Positions 1 through 6,645 of a DNA stretch of 12,687 nt are shown one piece after another. The position numbers and the translations under genes are program-made. A model generated the notes under the pieces. That model did not search any database. It was given only the letters and a program-made list of their open reading frames with translations, and was not told the DNA's origin. The stretch is from assembly GCA_030631415.1 (NCBI GenBank), contig DAOVLE010000156.1, positions 1 through 12,687 of the forward strand, read 5' to 3'. The DNA is from JAAEQG01 sp023133475 (GTDB lineage Bacteria; Planctomycetota; Phycisphaerae; UBA1845). Positions within the stretch are counted from its first letter, which is position 1. Each line of letters opens with the position of its first letter.

Positions 1-212
1 CCCGGCATAAATGCCGGGCCTAGCGCGACGGAATGCCTAAAGTTGCCGCCTTATCCAATGGCTCGGATCCGCAGACGCCTTGTTGCCTCTTGCCTTTACA
101 CCACGGGTTTACTGAATGTATACACCCGACACGCCCTAATTTAGCCGTGACTTCTTTCTAAGAAATACTCTGCGATCTCCGCGTTCTCTGCGGTGTGAGA
201 AATGCGGGTTAG
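1..212 (+). repeat. Long intergenic repeat block, copy 1
   Basis: This gene-free stretch is closely matched by 4084-4404 in the same orientation. Both begin with a palindrome built on CCGGCATAAATGCCGG followed by GCCTAGCGCGACGG. Both continue with GGCTCGGATCCGCAGACGCC, a run of GTTGCCTC, TTTACACCACGGG, ACACCCGACACGCCCTAATT, and end in a 'ctgcgatctccgcg' segment. Mismatches are scattered. Copy 1 lacks a 96-bp segment present in copy 2 and has one GTTGCCTC unit where copy 2 has about four. The block is cut by the window start, so its true left edge is unknown. No open reading frame or RNA gene is apparent. It may hold the promoter of the large gene that follows. Confidence 0.85.
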
Positions 213-247
213 CCGAGCCCGGCATTGAATCGGCTCAGAATTCCATC

Positions 248-3200
248 GTGTGGAAGCCCACGGTGAATGATTCGAGTCTATACGGTATCATGTCTGCGTG
301 GTATGTGGTGCTTGCAGGCGTCTTTTCGGTGGTGATGGTCATGGGGCATAGGTTCATAGCGGTTGCGTCGATGAGTGTTTGGTTTTGCCTGGGCTTGGCG
401 ATTCTGGTTTTCCATGAGTCTGTGGCGTGGTGTGTGCCTCCGCAGGAGTCGCAAGACCCATGGCGGGTCTCAGACCCGGTGGTGCGGGCGGTCAACCGTG
501 GTGTGGCGCTGATGGAACGATATGACTATCAGGCGGCTGTCCAGGTATTCGAGCAGGCTCTCGAGCTTGCCCCGCAGTCCACCGAGGTGCGGGTGAATCT
601 GGCGATTGCCGCGTTCAACCGTTCCGCCAAGGGCGATCTGAAACGAGCCGAGAAACTGCTGGACGAGGCTCTCGCAGCAGAGCCGAACAACGCGCGGGCC
701 TTGTATTTCCGAGGCATTGTTCATCAGTTCAGCGGGCAGGCTGAACCGGCGGTGCGGTGTTTCGAGCGGGTTGTGAAGCTCTTGCCTCACGATGCCTGCA
801 CCTGGTACTTGTTGGCCCGCGGCAAGAAGCATCTAAGCCGACCCTACCGAACGGAATTGGAGCGGGCGGTTAAAGAAAATCCCGCCCTGGTCAGTGCGCA
901 CTACGATCTCATGCTGACCGCCAGGCAAGAGGGCGATATGGATACCGCCCGTGCCTATCTGGCGAGGTTCTCGAAACTGGACCAGAGCCTGCTGTCCGAG
1001 CGGGTGGTCATGCCCCAGTACAACCAGATGGGGCCTTTGGCGGTGGTGCAGCCGACCTCGACCGTGCCCAAGCGGAACGTGGCAGGCGGGGAGTTGTCTG
1101 CCGCAGCCCCGAAGACCGTGCTGGAGGCATCGGGCTCGATGCGGTGGCGCGGTTTCGACGCCGGCGAGCAAGGTACGCCCGCAGGCCGAATCTTGGTCAA
1201 CCACGGGGTTCAACTGGCGATGGCAGATGTGAACGGTGACGGCTGTTTGGATATGGTCACCACCGCCGCGGTGAGCGGGCAGCGGCGCATGGTTACGCTT
1301 CTGCTGGGTGGCGCCGACGGTAACTTCGCCGACGCCACTAACTCCTCGGGGTTGGAAAAAGTGGGCAACGCCATGTCCTGTGCCTTTGGCGACTACGACA
1401 ACGATACTCACGTGGACCTGTTTGTCAGTTGTGCGGGGCCTAACTACCTGTTTCGCGGGCGCGGTGATGGCACTTTCGAGGACGTGACGGCAGCAGCCAA
1501 GGTCGCCGGTGCGGATGTGATCAGTGTGTCAGCCGTTTTTCTCGATGCCGACCACGATGCCGACCTGGACATTTACGTGTGCAACGCAACCGGGCGAGAC
1601 GGCGTATCTCCAGCCGCCAACCAGTTGTTGAACAATAACCTCGACGGAACCTTCACCGACATCACCGTCGATGCCGGCGTCGCCTGTCGGGCGGAGCGGA
1701 GCATTATGCTGGCTCCGGCTGACCTTGACGGCGACCGCGACACGGACCTGGTCGTGTTCAACGAGGGTGCCCCGGCGCGGGTCTTTTTCAACGACCGTTT
1801 CGGCAGATACCACCAGGCCCACATCACCGAGGAGCCGATCCACGGAAACTACGGGGGCGTTTTGCAGGATTTCAACGGCGATGGTCAACCGGATTTGCTG
1901 GTGTCCCTGGGACCCGACGGCGGCGGCCGATTGTATCTGACCGATGGGACCGGGACACTCCAGCCCAGCTTGCAATTCGACGGGTGCCTTAGAGCTGTCA
2001 CCACGTGGGGGCCGCTCAGCACCACGCGAGTTGCGGACGTGGACCTCGATGGTGATCTGGACATCGCGGTCTTCGGAGGCGGTGGTCACGTATTGCTCAA
2101 TGACGGTTGGGGACGGTTCGTCTTTAGAAAGAATGTGTGGCCTATGCTGCCGGACGGTGCGGTCATCGGAAGGGAACTGGTGGACCTGACTGCGGACGGA
2201 GTGCCCGACGTGTTGCAGATACGCGGGTGCCCCACCACACGGGTGGCCCACCGCTTTAGCGGTGGGGGACACGACTGGTCCGCCGATTCGCGTCCCCCAC
2301 GACGGGTGGCCCATCGCTTTAGCGGTGGGGGACACGAACGGTCCACCGATTCGCGTCCCCCACGGCTAAAGCCATGGGCCACCCAATCAGCACATGCGTC
2401 ACGGGACACCAGGCTCGAGTTGGTGGTGACCAGGCTGACTCCGCCGGCGAACTGGCTGGCGGTCACGCCAACCGGCGACCGCGGGGACGACAGCCGCACC
2501 CGCAGCCCACAAAGCGGATTCGGAACACGGATGGAACTGCGCTGCGGCCTCCACCGCCAGGTGATCGCATACACGGGACTGGACGGCGGATTAAGCCAGT
2601 CACAGCGCCCCGTCATCTTCGGCCTGAACGGGGCGAGCAAGGCTGACTACCTGGCGTTTGTCTGGCCTGATGGCGTCACCCAGGCGGAGATCGACCTGGC
2701 GGCAAAGACCCATTACCGGATCAAGGAGATGCAGCGGAGGATTTCCAGTTGCCCGGTGCTGTTCGCGTGGGATGGAGAGCGGTTCGGGTTTGTGGGCGAC
2801 TTCGCCGGCGTGGGCGGGTTGGGCTACTTCGTGGCTCGCGGCCAATACGCTATGCCGCAGGTTCTCGAACACGTCAAGATCGAGCCGGATCAGTTGGTCG
2901 CCCGGGACGGGTTCTACGAACTGCGGGCCTGTGAGCCGATGGAAGAGGTGGCATACATTGACCGGCTGGAGCTGGTGGCGGTGGACCATCCCAAGGGCGT
3001 TTGGGTGTATCCGGATGAGCGTCTGGCGATCACCGGCCCCCCGCCGACGCATCGACTGTTGTGTGTGACGGAGCCGATCTTCCCGGTGCGGGCTACCGGG
3101 CCTGATGACGCCGACGGCACCAAAGGGTTGGAGAAGGTGGATCGCGTCTATGCCTATCAGCCTCGGCCCGACCACCGATTCATCGGTTTCTGTCAGCCGC

Positions 3201-3943
3201 ATACGCTGGTGCTGGACTTTGCGGGCCGGTTGGCTGGGCTGGAGCCGGGACGGCAAATCTATCTCTTCGTCAACGGTTGGATCGAATACCCCTATTCGCA
3301 GACCACCTTTGCCGCCGCTCAGGCTGGTGTGGTCTGGGAGCCGATGAAGCTCGAGCGGCAAAGTGACGACGGGCAATGGCAGACCGTCGTTCCCGACGCC
3401 GGAGCACCGGGTGGGATGCGGCGCACTATCGCAATCGACCTGACCGACAAGTTGCCCACCGGCAATTGCAAGCTGCGTATCTCGACGAATCTTGAGATTT
3501 ACTTCGACCAGGCGTTCATCGCCGCGGATTGTGGGACAGGCGGTGTCATAGTTCATACGGTTCCGTTGGCTGATGCGGGTCTGCGTCGCCTGGGTTTTCC
3601 GATGGAGTACTCGCCCGACGGCCGGCATCCCACCATCTACACCTACGATGTCATCGCACCGACCTCCTCGTTTAAGAAGCCCGCCGGCAGCTATACGCGA
3701 TATGGCCCGGTAGCGGAGTTGTTGGCTGAGTTTGACGATCGTTACGTCATTTTGGGTAGTGGTGACGAGATTGCGCTTCGCTTTGATGCCCGCCGCCTGC
3801 CTTCGCCGGATGACGGAATGGTTCGCAGCTTTATCCTCGTATCACACGCTTATTGCAAAGACATGGACCTGTACACCGCTGAGCCGGATACCGTCAAGCC
3901 GTTGCCCTTCCGAGATATGAGTGCCTACCCGTATGCGGAATAG
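248..3943 (+). CDS. Giant secreted TPR / FG-GAP (VCBS) / UnbV-ASPIC protein
   Basis: Predicted exported protein of 1231 residues, with role unknown. The N-terminus has hydrophobic stretches at about residues 16-33 and 43-58. TPR-like helical repeats follow at about 78-190. Seven Asp-rich FG-GAP calcium-loop motifs come next at about 325, 380, 432, 490, 540, 596 and 646 (for example ADVNGDG, QDFNGDGQPDLLV, ADVDLDGDLDIAVFG), enough for a seven-bladed beta-propeller. Residues 732-830 resemble the UnbV/ASPIC domain (SGFGTRMEL, SQSQRPVIFGL, VWPDGVTQ). About 400 further C-terminal residues start at CPVLFAWDGERFGFVGDFAG. Residues 665-713 are a palindromic DNA repeat read in frame. The start is uncertain: the GTG at 248 has no Shine-Dalgarno, and an ATG at 341 would give a cleaner signal peptide (MGHRFIAVASMSVWFCLGL). 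Such proteins (CRTAC1-like) are common in planctomycetes. The domain calls are firm, but the function is not inferred. Confidence 0.9.
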   Translation: MWKPTVNDSSLYGIMSAWYVVLAGVFSVVMVMGHRFIAVASMSVWFCLGLAILVFHESVAWCVPPQESQDPWRVSDPVVRAVNRGVALMERYDYQAAVQVFEQALELAPQSTEVRVNLAIAAFNRSAKGDLKRAEKLLDEALAAEPNNARALYFRGIVHQFSGQAEPAVRCFERVVKLLPHDACTWYLLARGKKHLSRPYRTELERAVKENPALVSAHYDLMLTARQEGDMDTARAYLARFSKLDQSLLSERVVMPQYNQMGPLAVVQPTSTVPKRNVAGGELSAAAPKTVLEASGSMRWRGFDAGEQGTPAGRILVNHGVQLAMADVNGDGCLDMVTTAAVSGQRRMVTLLLGGADGNFADATNSSGLEKVGNAMSCAFGDYDNDTHVDLFVSCAGPNYLFRGRGDGTFEDVTAAAKVAGADVISVSAVFLDADHDADLDIYVCNATGRDGVSPAANQLLNNNLDGTFTDITVDAGVACRAERSIMLAPADLDGDRDTDLVVFNEGAPARVFFNDRFGRYHQAHITEEPIHGNYGGVLQDFNGDGQPDLLVSLGPDGGGRLYLTDGTGTLQPSLQFDGCLRAVTTWGPLSTTRVADVDLDGDLDIAVFGGGGHVLLNDGWGRFVFRKNVWPMLPDGAVIGRELVDLTADGVPDVLQIRGCPTTRVAHRFSGGGHDWSADSRPPRRVAHRFSGGGHERSTDSRPPRLKPWATQSAHASRDTRLELVVTRLTPPANWLAVTPTGDRGDDSRTRSPQSGFGTRMELRCGLHRQVIAYTGLDGGLSQSQRPVIFGLNGASKADYLAFVWPDGVTQAEIDLAAKTHYRIKEMQRRISSCPVLFAWDGERFGFVGDFAGVGGLGYFVARGQYAMPQVLEHVKIEPDQLVARDGFYELRACEPMEEVAYIDRLELVAVDHPKGVWVYPDERLAITGPPPTHRLLCVTEPIFPVRATGPDDADGTKGLEKVDRVYAYQPRPDHRFIGFCQPHTLVLDFAGRLAGLEPGRQIYLFVNGWIEYPYSQTTFAAAQAGVVWEPMKLERQSDDGQWQTVVPDAGAPGGMRRTIAIDLTDKLPTGNCKLRISTNLEIYFDQAFIAADCGTGGVIVHTVPLADAGLRRLGFPMEYSPDGRHPTIYTYDVIAPTSSFKKPAGSYTRYGPVAELLAEFDDRYVILGSGDEIALRFDARRLPSPDDGMVRSFILVSHAYCKDMDLYTAEPDTVKPLPFRDMSAYPYAE
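2241..2384 (+). repeat. Palindromic repeat read in frame inside the TPR/FG-GAP gene
   Basis: Two tandem 63-bp units (2241-2303 and 2304-2366) differ at about five positions. The second unit continues to 2384, making an 81-bp palindrome: arms 2304-2337 and 2351-2384 pair at 31 of 34 positions. The ends read GGGTGGCCCATCGCTTTAGC and GGCTAAAGCCATGGGCCACCC reversed. Relatives lie between genes at 5996-6053 and 12537-12687. Unit length 63 and total length 144 are multiples of three, and no stop falls in frame, so the gene reads through as two 21-residue peptides (RVAHRFSGGGH...SRPPR) plus LKPWAT. It sits between the propeller and UnbV regions. A partial third copy may start near 2226 (GGGTGCCCCACCAC). 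Confidence 0.93.
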
Positions 3944-3968
3944 TATGGGGTTTGTGGGGGGCAGGCTT

Positions 3969-4109
3969 GCGCTAGGCCCGGCATTTATGCCGGGTATTGG
4001 AGTGGTTGCCTTTGCCCCTCGTTCCGCCCCGTCGCCTTCGGCGGCGGGGCGGAACGGGGGGGATTCTTCATTCGGCCTTCTCACCCGGCATAAATGCCGG
4101 GCCTAGCGC
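3969..4109. repeat. Palindromic element with perfect 27-bp inverted ends and inner hairpin
   Basis: The 27 bases at 3969-3995 are the exact reverse complement of 4083-4109. Each arm is itself partly palindromic (CCGGCATTTATGCCGG). Inside, 4020-4036 and 4040-4056 form a second GC-rich stem with one mismatch around a TTC loop. It starts 26 bases after the stop of the upstream gene, so it could also fold in the transcript and slow or end transcription, but no T-run follows. The right arm doubles as the start of the long repeat block. The sequence starting at position 1 is the right arm of another copy. No transposase is present, so any movement would need an enzyme supplied from elsewhere. Confidence 0.85.
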
Positions 4110-4404
4110 GACGGCTTGCCCAAGGTTGCCGCCTTACCCCAGGGCTCGCTTCGCTCACCCTGATACCACTCCCATTGGGGGTTCAGAAGAAGACATCTTG
4201 TTAGCTCGTTGGGCGATTGACCCGTTGCTCGTGTTCTGGGCTCGGATCCGCAGACGCCTCGTTGCCTTGTTGCCTCGTTGCCTCGTTGCCTCTTGCCTTT
4301 ACACCACGGGGTTACTGAATGTTTACACCCGACACGCCCTAATTCAGCTGTAACTTCTTTCTAGGAAATACCCTGCGATCTCCGCGCTCTTTGCGGCGTG
4401 AAAT
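4084..4404 (+). repeat. Long intergenic repeat block, copy 2
   Basis: Direct repeat of 1-212, placed just after the large gene, so the two copies bracket it about 4.08 kb apart. Relative to copy 1 it carries an additional 96-bp segment bounded by the hexamer GGCTCG (4143-4148 and 4239-4244) and an expanded 8-bp tandem run. It ends in the ubiquitous 'ctgcgatctccgcg...tttgcgg' motif. No convincing gene lies in 3944-4579. Open frames here are short and lie wholly within repeat sequence. Confidence 0.85.
4261..4292 (+). repeat. 8-bp tandem repeat (GTTGCCTC)n, about four units
   Basis: Units at 4261-4268 (GTTGCCTT), 4269-4276, 4277-4284 and 4285-4292 (all GTTGCCTC). The matching place in repeat copy 1 (82-89) has a single unit. 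The difference is typical of slippage in a simple repeat. Confidence 0.85.
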
Positions 4405-4413
4405 ATCCGGGCT

Positions 4414-4423
4414 TAAGGAGGTG
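4414..4423 (+). promoter_or_regulatory. Strong Shine-Dalgarno-like site without an ATG/GTG start
   Basis: TAAGGAGGTG is close to a full anti-Shine-Dalgarno match, yet no ATG or GTG follows at usable spacing. A TTG at 4426 would open a 33-codon frame ending at 4527, rich in Leu at its start (LLLLNGVDPQYSLRL). This could be a short leader peptide, a relic of a lost gene, or chance. There is no independent coding support. Confidence 0.25.
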
Positions 4424-4566
4424 TTTTGCTATTGCTAAACGGGGTTGATCCCCAATATAGTTTACGCTTGGTGCTTGGCGTGTGTCCGCAGCGCGGTCAA
4501 CGGAGCATGCCGGCGATTTGTTTTTGAGGCAAACTGGCAAGAAGTGCGTTTGGGGTCTTACAGGCC

Positions 4567-4573
4567 AAGGAGG
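4567..4573 (+). promoter_or_regulatory. Ribosome binding site setting the start at 4580
   Basis: AAGGAGG lies six bases before the ATG at 4580. It decides against the longer frame beginning with TTG at 4445, which has no such site. It also places a charged residue followed by a hydrophobic segment at the protein's N-terminus. Confidence 0.85.
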
Positions 4574-4579
4574 TTTCCC

Positions 4580-4783
4580 ATGAGAACTGGACGTGCGTTG
4601 AAGTTCGTTGCCGCAATGCTTGGCGGAGGTGTGGCACTGGGTGCCGGCAATTGCCTGCCTGACAACTACTGGGCAGACTTTATGGGCGACACCATCTCCG
4701 ACACGGTGGGGTTGATTTTGGAAGATGTTATCAGCGACGCGGTTGACGCGGTCGATCCGGCGCTGGACGTGAACCAACTTTAG
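4580..4783 (+). CDS. Small exported 'CLPDNYW' protein, possible lipoprotein
   Basis: A 67-residue protein of unknown function. The N-terminus has Arg/Lys at 2, 5 and 8, then a small-residue hydrophobic stretch (about 9-23, FVAAMLGGGVALGAG). Cys25 is followed by LPDNYWADFMGDTISD. The Cys could be a lipidation site, although Asn at -1 departs from the usual lipobox. The rest is an acidic, Val/Ile-rich amphipathic segment (GLILEDVISDAVDAVDPALDV). From memory, similar short proteins with a Cys-Leu-Pro-Asp-Asn motif occur in planctomycete genomes as uncharacterised products. It lies 67 bases upstream of the beta-barrel gene on the same strand, so the two may share a transcript. The window also contains an Lnt-like enzyme that could acylate such a lipoprotein, but this link is inference. 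Confidence 0.75.
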   Translation: MRTGRALKFVAAMLGGGVALGAGNCLPDNYWADFMGDTISDTVGLILEDVISDAVDAVDPALDVNQL

Positions 4784-4837
4784 GGGCGGCTGATCCGCCG
4801 ATCCGACGTAGGTTCTACACATTGGGTTATGTGTTAT

Positions 4838-4843
4838 GAGGAG
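4838..4843 (+). promoter_or_regulatory. Ribosome binding site setting the start at 4851
   Basis: GAGGAG sits seven bases before the ATG at 4851. The upstream in-frame ATG at 4836 overlaps this site and has no Shine-Dalgarno of its own, so 4851 is the better start. Confidence 0.75.
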
Positions 4844-4850
4844 ACCAATT

Positions 4851-5864
4851 ATGTCTGGAAAGTTTCGTGTATGGGGTTGTTTGTTGATTGTGGGGCTTTG
4901 TCTGGTGATCGCGGCCCCGAGTGCCACAGCCAAGAACGCCACGGCTTTTGCCAACAGCGCCGCGCTTTCATCCTTTTCCCTCTATCAGGAGGACACCGAG
5001 ACCACGGTCGAAAAAACCGAGATCACCACCATCGAAGAGGAAAAGGCACCCTCGTCGCCCTTCAGCTTTGACATTACCTACTATCTGTATTCCGACTATG
5101 TCTTCCGCGGCATAAACTTTTCCGAGTATGCCGGTGAAGGCCGTGAGAAGCTCAATCATCAGATGACCACGGAGTTCTCAATTGATGTGGGAATGCTGTT
5201 CGGGCAGTCGCCGGGCACTTGCGGCACCTTCACCTTCGAGACGTTTTTCGAGTGGTTCGCCGAGCAGAAGAAGATCAATCCCGACGGGGGAGGGCAGAAC
5301 CTGCAAGAGGTGGACTATCTGCTGAGCTACTCCTATGAGGTCGTGCCTATCTACACCACCTTTACCCTGGGGTACACGTTCTACTCATTCCCCAACGACA
5401 AGGTAATCAATACCTCCGAATGGTGGTTCCGCATCGAGCATAACGACGCCTGGATGTGGGCCGGGTTGTTCCCCGACAATAAGGATGGGATATTGAATCC
5501 CTACTTCCTGTTCGCTCAGGACGTTGGCGTCACCGGTGGCGGATGCTGGATGGAACTCGGGGTCAGCCACGATTTCGCCCTGTTCGAGAACTTTACGCTT
5601 ACGCCCAGCATGGTCTTCGGTCTCGACCATCGCTATATCGGGCCTTTGCTCGATGCCGGGGCAGGGAGCACCGGCTTTGCCAACATCACGTATGGCCTCA
5701 ATGCCACTTACGATTTGGCTCCGGTATTGAATTTGCCGGATTGGATGGGTGAGTTGAATCTGTCCGGCTTCCTTTACTTTAGCGATGCCGTCGGCAGTGC
5801 GGAGAACAGCGGCCTGATCCAGGACGAGTTCTACGGTGGGATGTCGATCGGCTGGTCGTTCTGA
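4851..5864 (+). CDS. Outer-membrane beta-barrel protein, Gcw_chp (TIGR02001/PF09694) type
   Basis: Predicted outer-membrane protein of 337 residues. The signal peptide has K4 and R6, then a hydrophobic core GCLLIVGLCLVIAA, with likely cleavage after ATA near residue 27. A Thr/Glu-rich linker (about 47-66, EDTETTVEKTEITTIEEEK) precedes the barrel. The barrel begins FSFDITYYLYSDYVFRGINF, the hallmark of the Gcw_chp family (variants of 'YxxSDYxFRGxS'). Alternating aromatic beta-strands continue to the C-terminus, which ends ...GMSIGWSF with the terminal Phe typical of BAM-assembled barrels. The physiological role of the family is not settled, and transport or adhesion are possible. It follows the small exported protein by 67 bases. 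No clear terminator follows the stop. Confidence 0.8.
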   Translation: MSGKFRVWGCLLIVGLCLVIAAPSATAKNATAFANSAALSSFSLYQEDTETTVEKTEITTIEEEKAPSSPFSFDITYYLYSDYVFRGINFSEYAGEGREKLNHQMTTEFSIDVGMLFGQSPGTCGTFTFETFFEWFAEQKKINPDGGGQNLQEVDYLLSYSYEVVPIYTTFTLGYTFYSFPNDKVINTSEWWFRIEHNDAWMWAGLFPDNKDGILNPYFLFAQDVGVTGGGCWMELGVSHDFALFENFTLTPSMVFGLDHRYIGPLLDAGAGSTGFANITYGLNATYDLAPVLNLPDWMGELNLSGFLYFSDAVGSAENSGLIQDEFYGGMSIGWSF

Positions 5865-5924
5865 CCGTTTTCAATCAAGCGGCTGGGAGTTTGTTCGAGT
5901 AATGGGAATTGGGTGTCCCGGTGG

Positions 5925-6157
5925 GTAGGGCGGGTTCTACCCGCCTTTGCAGGGCGGGTTGAGCCAGCCACTCCCTTACGGTCGCGGTACTGATTGGGGG
6001 GCACGACTGGTTCGCCGATTCGTGTCCCCCACGGCTAAAGCCATGGGCCACCCAACTATTGGTCAAGAAGGCGGGTGGAGCTTTGCGGAGCAAAGCACAA
6101 CCCACCGCGCCGGTTGGTGGGTTCCACCTCGCTCCGCGAGGTTCCACCCACCCTACG
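5925..6157. repeat. Mosaic of truncated palindromic repeats downstream of acpS
   Basis: The 294-bp gap between two converging genes is mostly repeat. At 5925-5945 there is a GTAGGGCGGGTTCTACCCGCC-type hairpin. At about 5964-5990 lies a CCACTCCCTTACGGTCGCGG segment. At 5996-6053 there is a truncated copy of the GGGTGGCCC element, and at 6082-6098 a GCTTTG/CAAAGC hairpin. An imperfect hairpin around CCTCGCTCCGCGAGG (6129-6143) follows, and the stretch closes in CCACCCACCCTAC. Such structured sequence may serve as a bidirectional transcription end for the barrel gene and acpS, but no classical T-run terminator is seen. Confidence 0.7.
5996..6053 (-). repeat. Truncated copy of the GGGTGGCCC palindromic element
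   Basis: It matches the right part of the element at 2304-2384: GGGGGGCACGACTGGTTCGC, then a stem base TCGTGTCCCCC, then CGGCTAAAGCCATGGGCCAC. The outer left arm is missing and is replaced by another repeat segment. It lies between genes, the ordinary setting for this family, which contrasts with the copy inside the large coding gene. Confidence 0.85.
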
Positions 6158-6158
6158 T

Positions 6159-6560
6159 TCATGAATTATCCGGGTCAGGCTCACCGATGCCGATGGCGGT
6201 TGCGGCGGCGTAGTTGTCCGTGTGGGTAATGGTGAGCAGGACGGTTTGGATGCCCAGTTCGGCAGCCCGTCGGGCACAGGCATCGACCAGGTTCACGTGT
6301 GGTTTGCCCCAGAGATCGTTGGTGATTTCCATGTCCGTCCAGGCGATCTGTCCGCGCCAACCGGTGCCCAGGACTTTCAGGATGGCTTCTTTGGCGGCGA
6401 AACGGCCGGCGATGTGCGGGACAGAGTTGCGAAAGCGAGCGGCGTGTTCACGTTCTCTCGCCGTTAGAATCCGATGCAAAAAGCGGTCTTGGTGACGCTG
6501 GAGCAGACTTTGCACCCGCGAGCACTCGATCAGGTCCATGCCCAGGCTTATGATGTTCAT
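6159..6560 (-). CDS. acpS: Holo-[acyl-carrier-protein] synthase AcpS
   Basis: Transfers the 4'-phosphopantetheine arm of coenzyme A to the serine of apo-acyl carrier protein, switching on fatty acid synthesis in the cytoplasm. At 133 residues it has the normal AcpS length. Landmarks: GMDLIE with metal ligand Asp9, then the RFAAKEAILKVLGTG motif at about 53-67 with Lys57 and the second metal ligand Glu58, and the C-terminal TITHTDNYAAATAI strand (110-123). Asp9 and Glu58 fall at the same numbers as in E. coli AcpS. The ATG start at 6560 has only a weak AGG upstream. It is the last gene of the minus-strand cluster, 85 bp after the GHMP-kinase-like gene, with palindromic repeats on both sides. 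Confidence 0.95.
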   Translation of the reverse strand: MNIISLGMDLIECSRVQSLLQRHQDRFLHRILTAREREHAARFRNSVPHIAGRFAAKEAILKVLGTGWRGQIAWTDMEITNDLWGKPHVNLVDACARRAAELGIQTVLLTITHTDNYAAATAIGIGEPDPDNS

Positions 6561-6578
6561 CCTGGTAGCCTAATGGGT

Positions 6579-6635
6579 GTAGGGCGGATTCTGCCCGCCG
6601 CGCGATGCCACAATGGCGGGTGAAACCCACCCTAC
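6579..6635. repeat. GTAGGG-family imperfect palindrome between acpS and the GHMP gene
   Basis: Outer arms GTAGGGCGGATTCTGCCCGC (from 6579) and GGCGGGTGAAACCCACCCTAC pair imperfectly around a short centre with GATGCCACAA. The same family recurs at 5925-5945, at 6147-6156 and as a remnant (AACCCGCCCTAC) at 9567-9578. It lies within the probable transcript and would fold as a hairpin upstream of acpS. Confidence 0.75.
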
Positions 6636-6645
6636 ATCGCCGGCG

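Noticed and set aside
2241..2366. The two 63-bp units considered as a CRISPR fragment
   Set aside because: The units are contiguous with no unique spacers, and the sequence is a palindromic element found elsewhere between genes.
2600..3628. 342-codon minus-strand open frame
   Set aside because: It lies antisense within the conserved C-terminal part of the large TPR/FG-GAP gene and shows no recognisable domain.
4020..4056. GC-rich hairpin as a classical intrinsic terminator
   Set aside because: The stem is followed by a G-run and not by a T-run, so it is better treated as part of the palindromic element.
4445..4783. Longer 112-codon version of the small exported protein from a TTG at 4445
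   Set aside because: The AAGGAGG at 4567-4573 and the signal-like N-terminus favour the ATG at 4580; the extension has no start signal.
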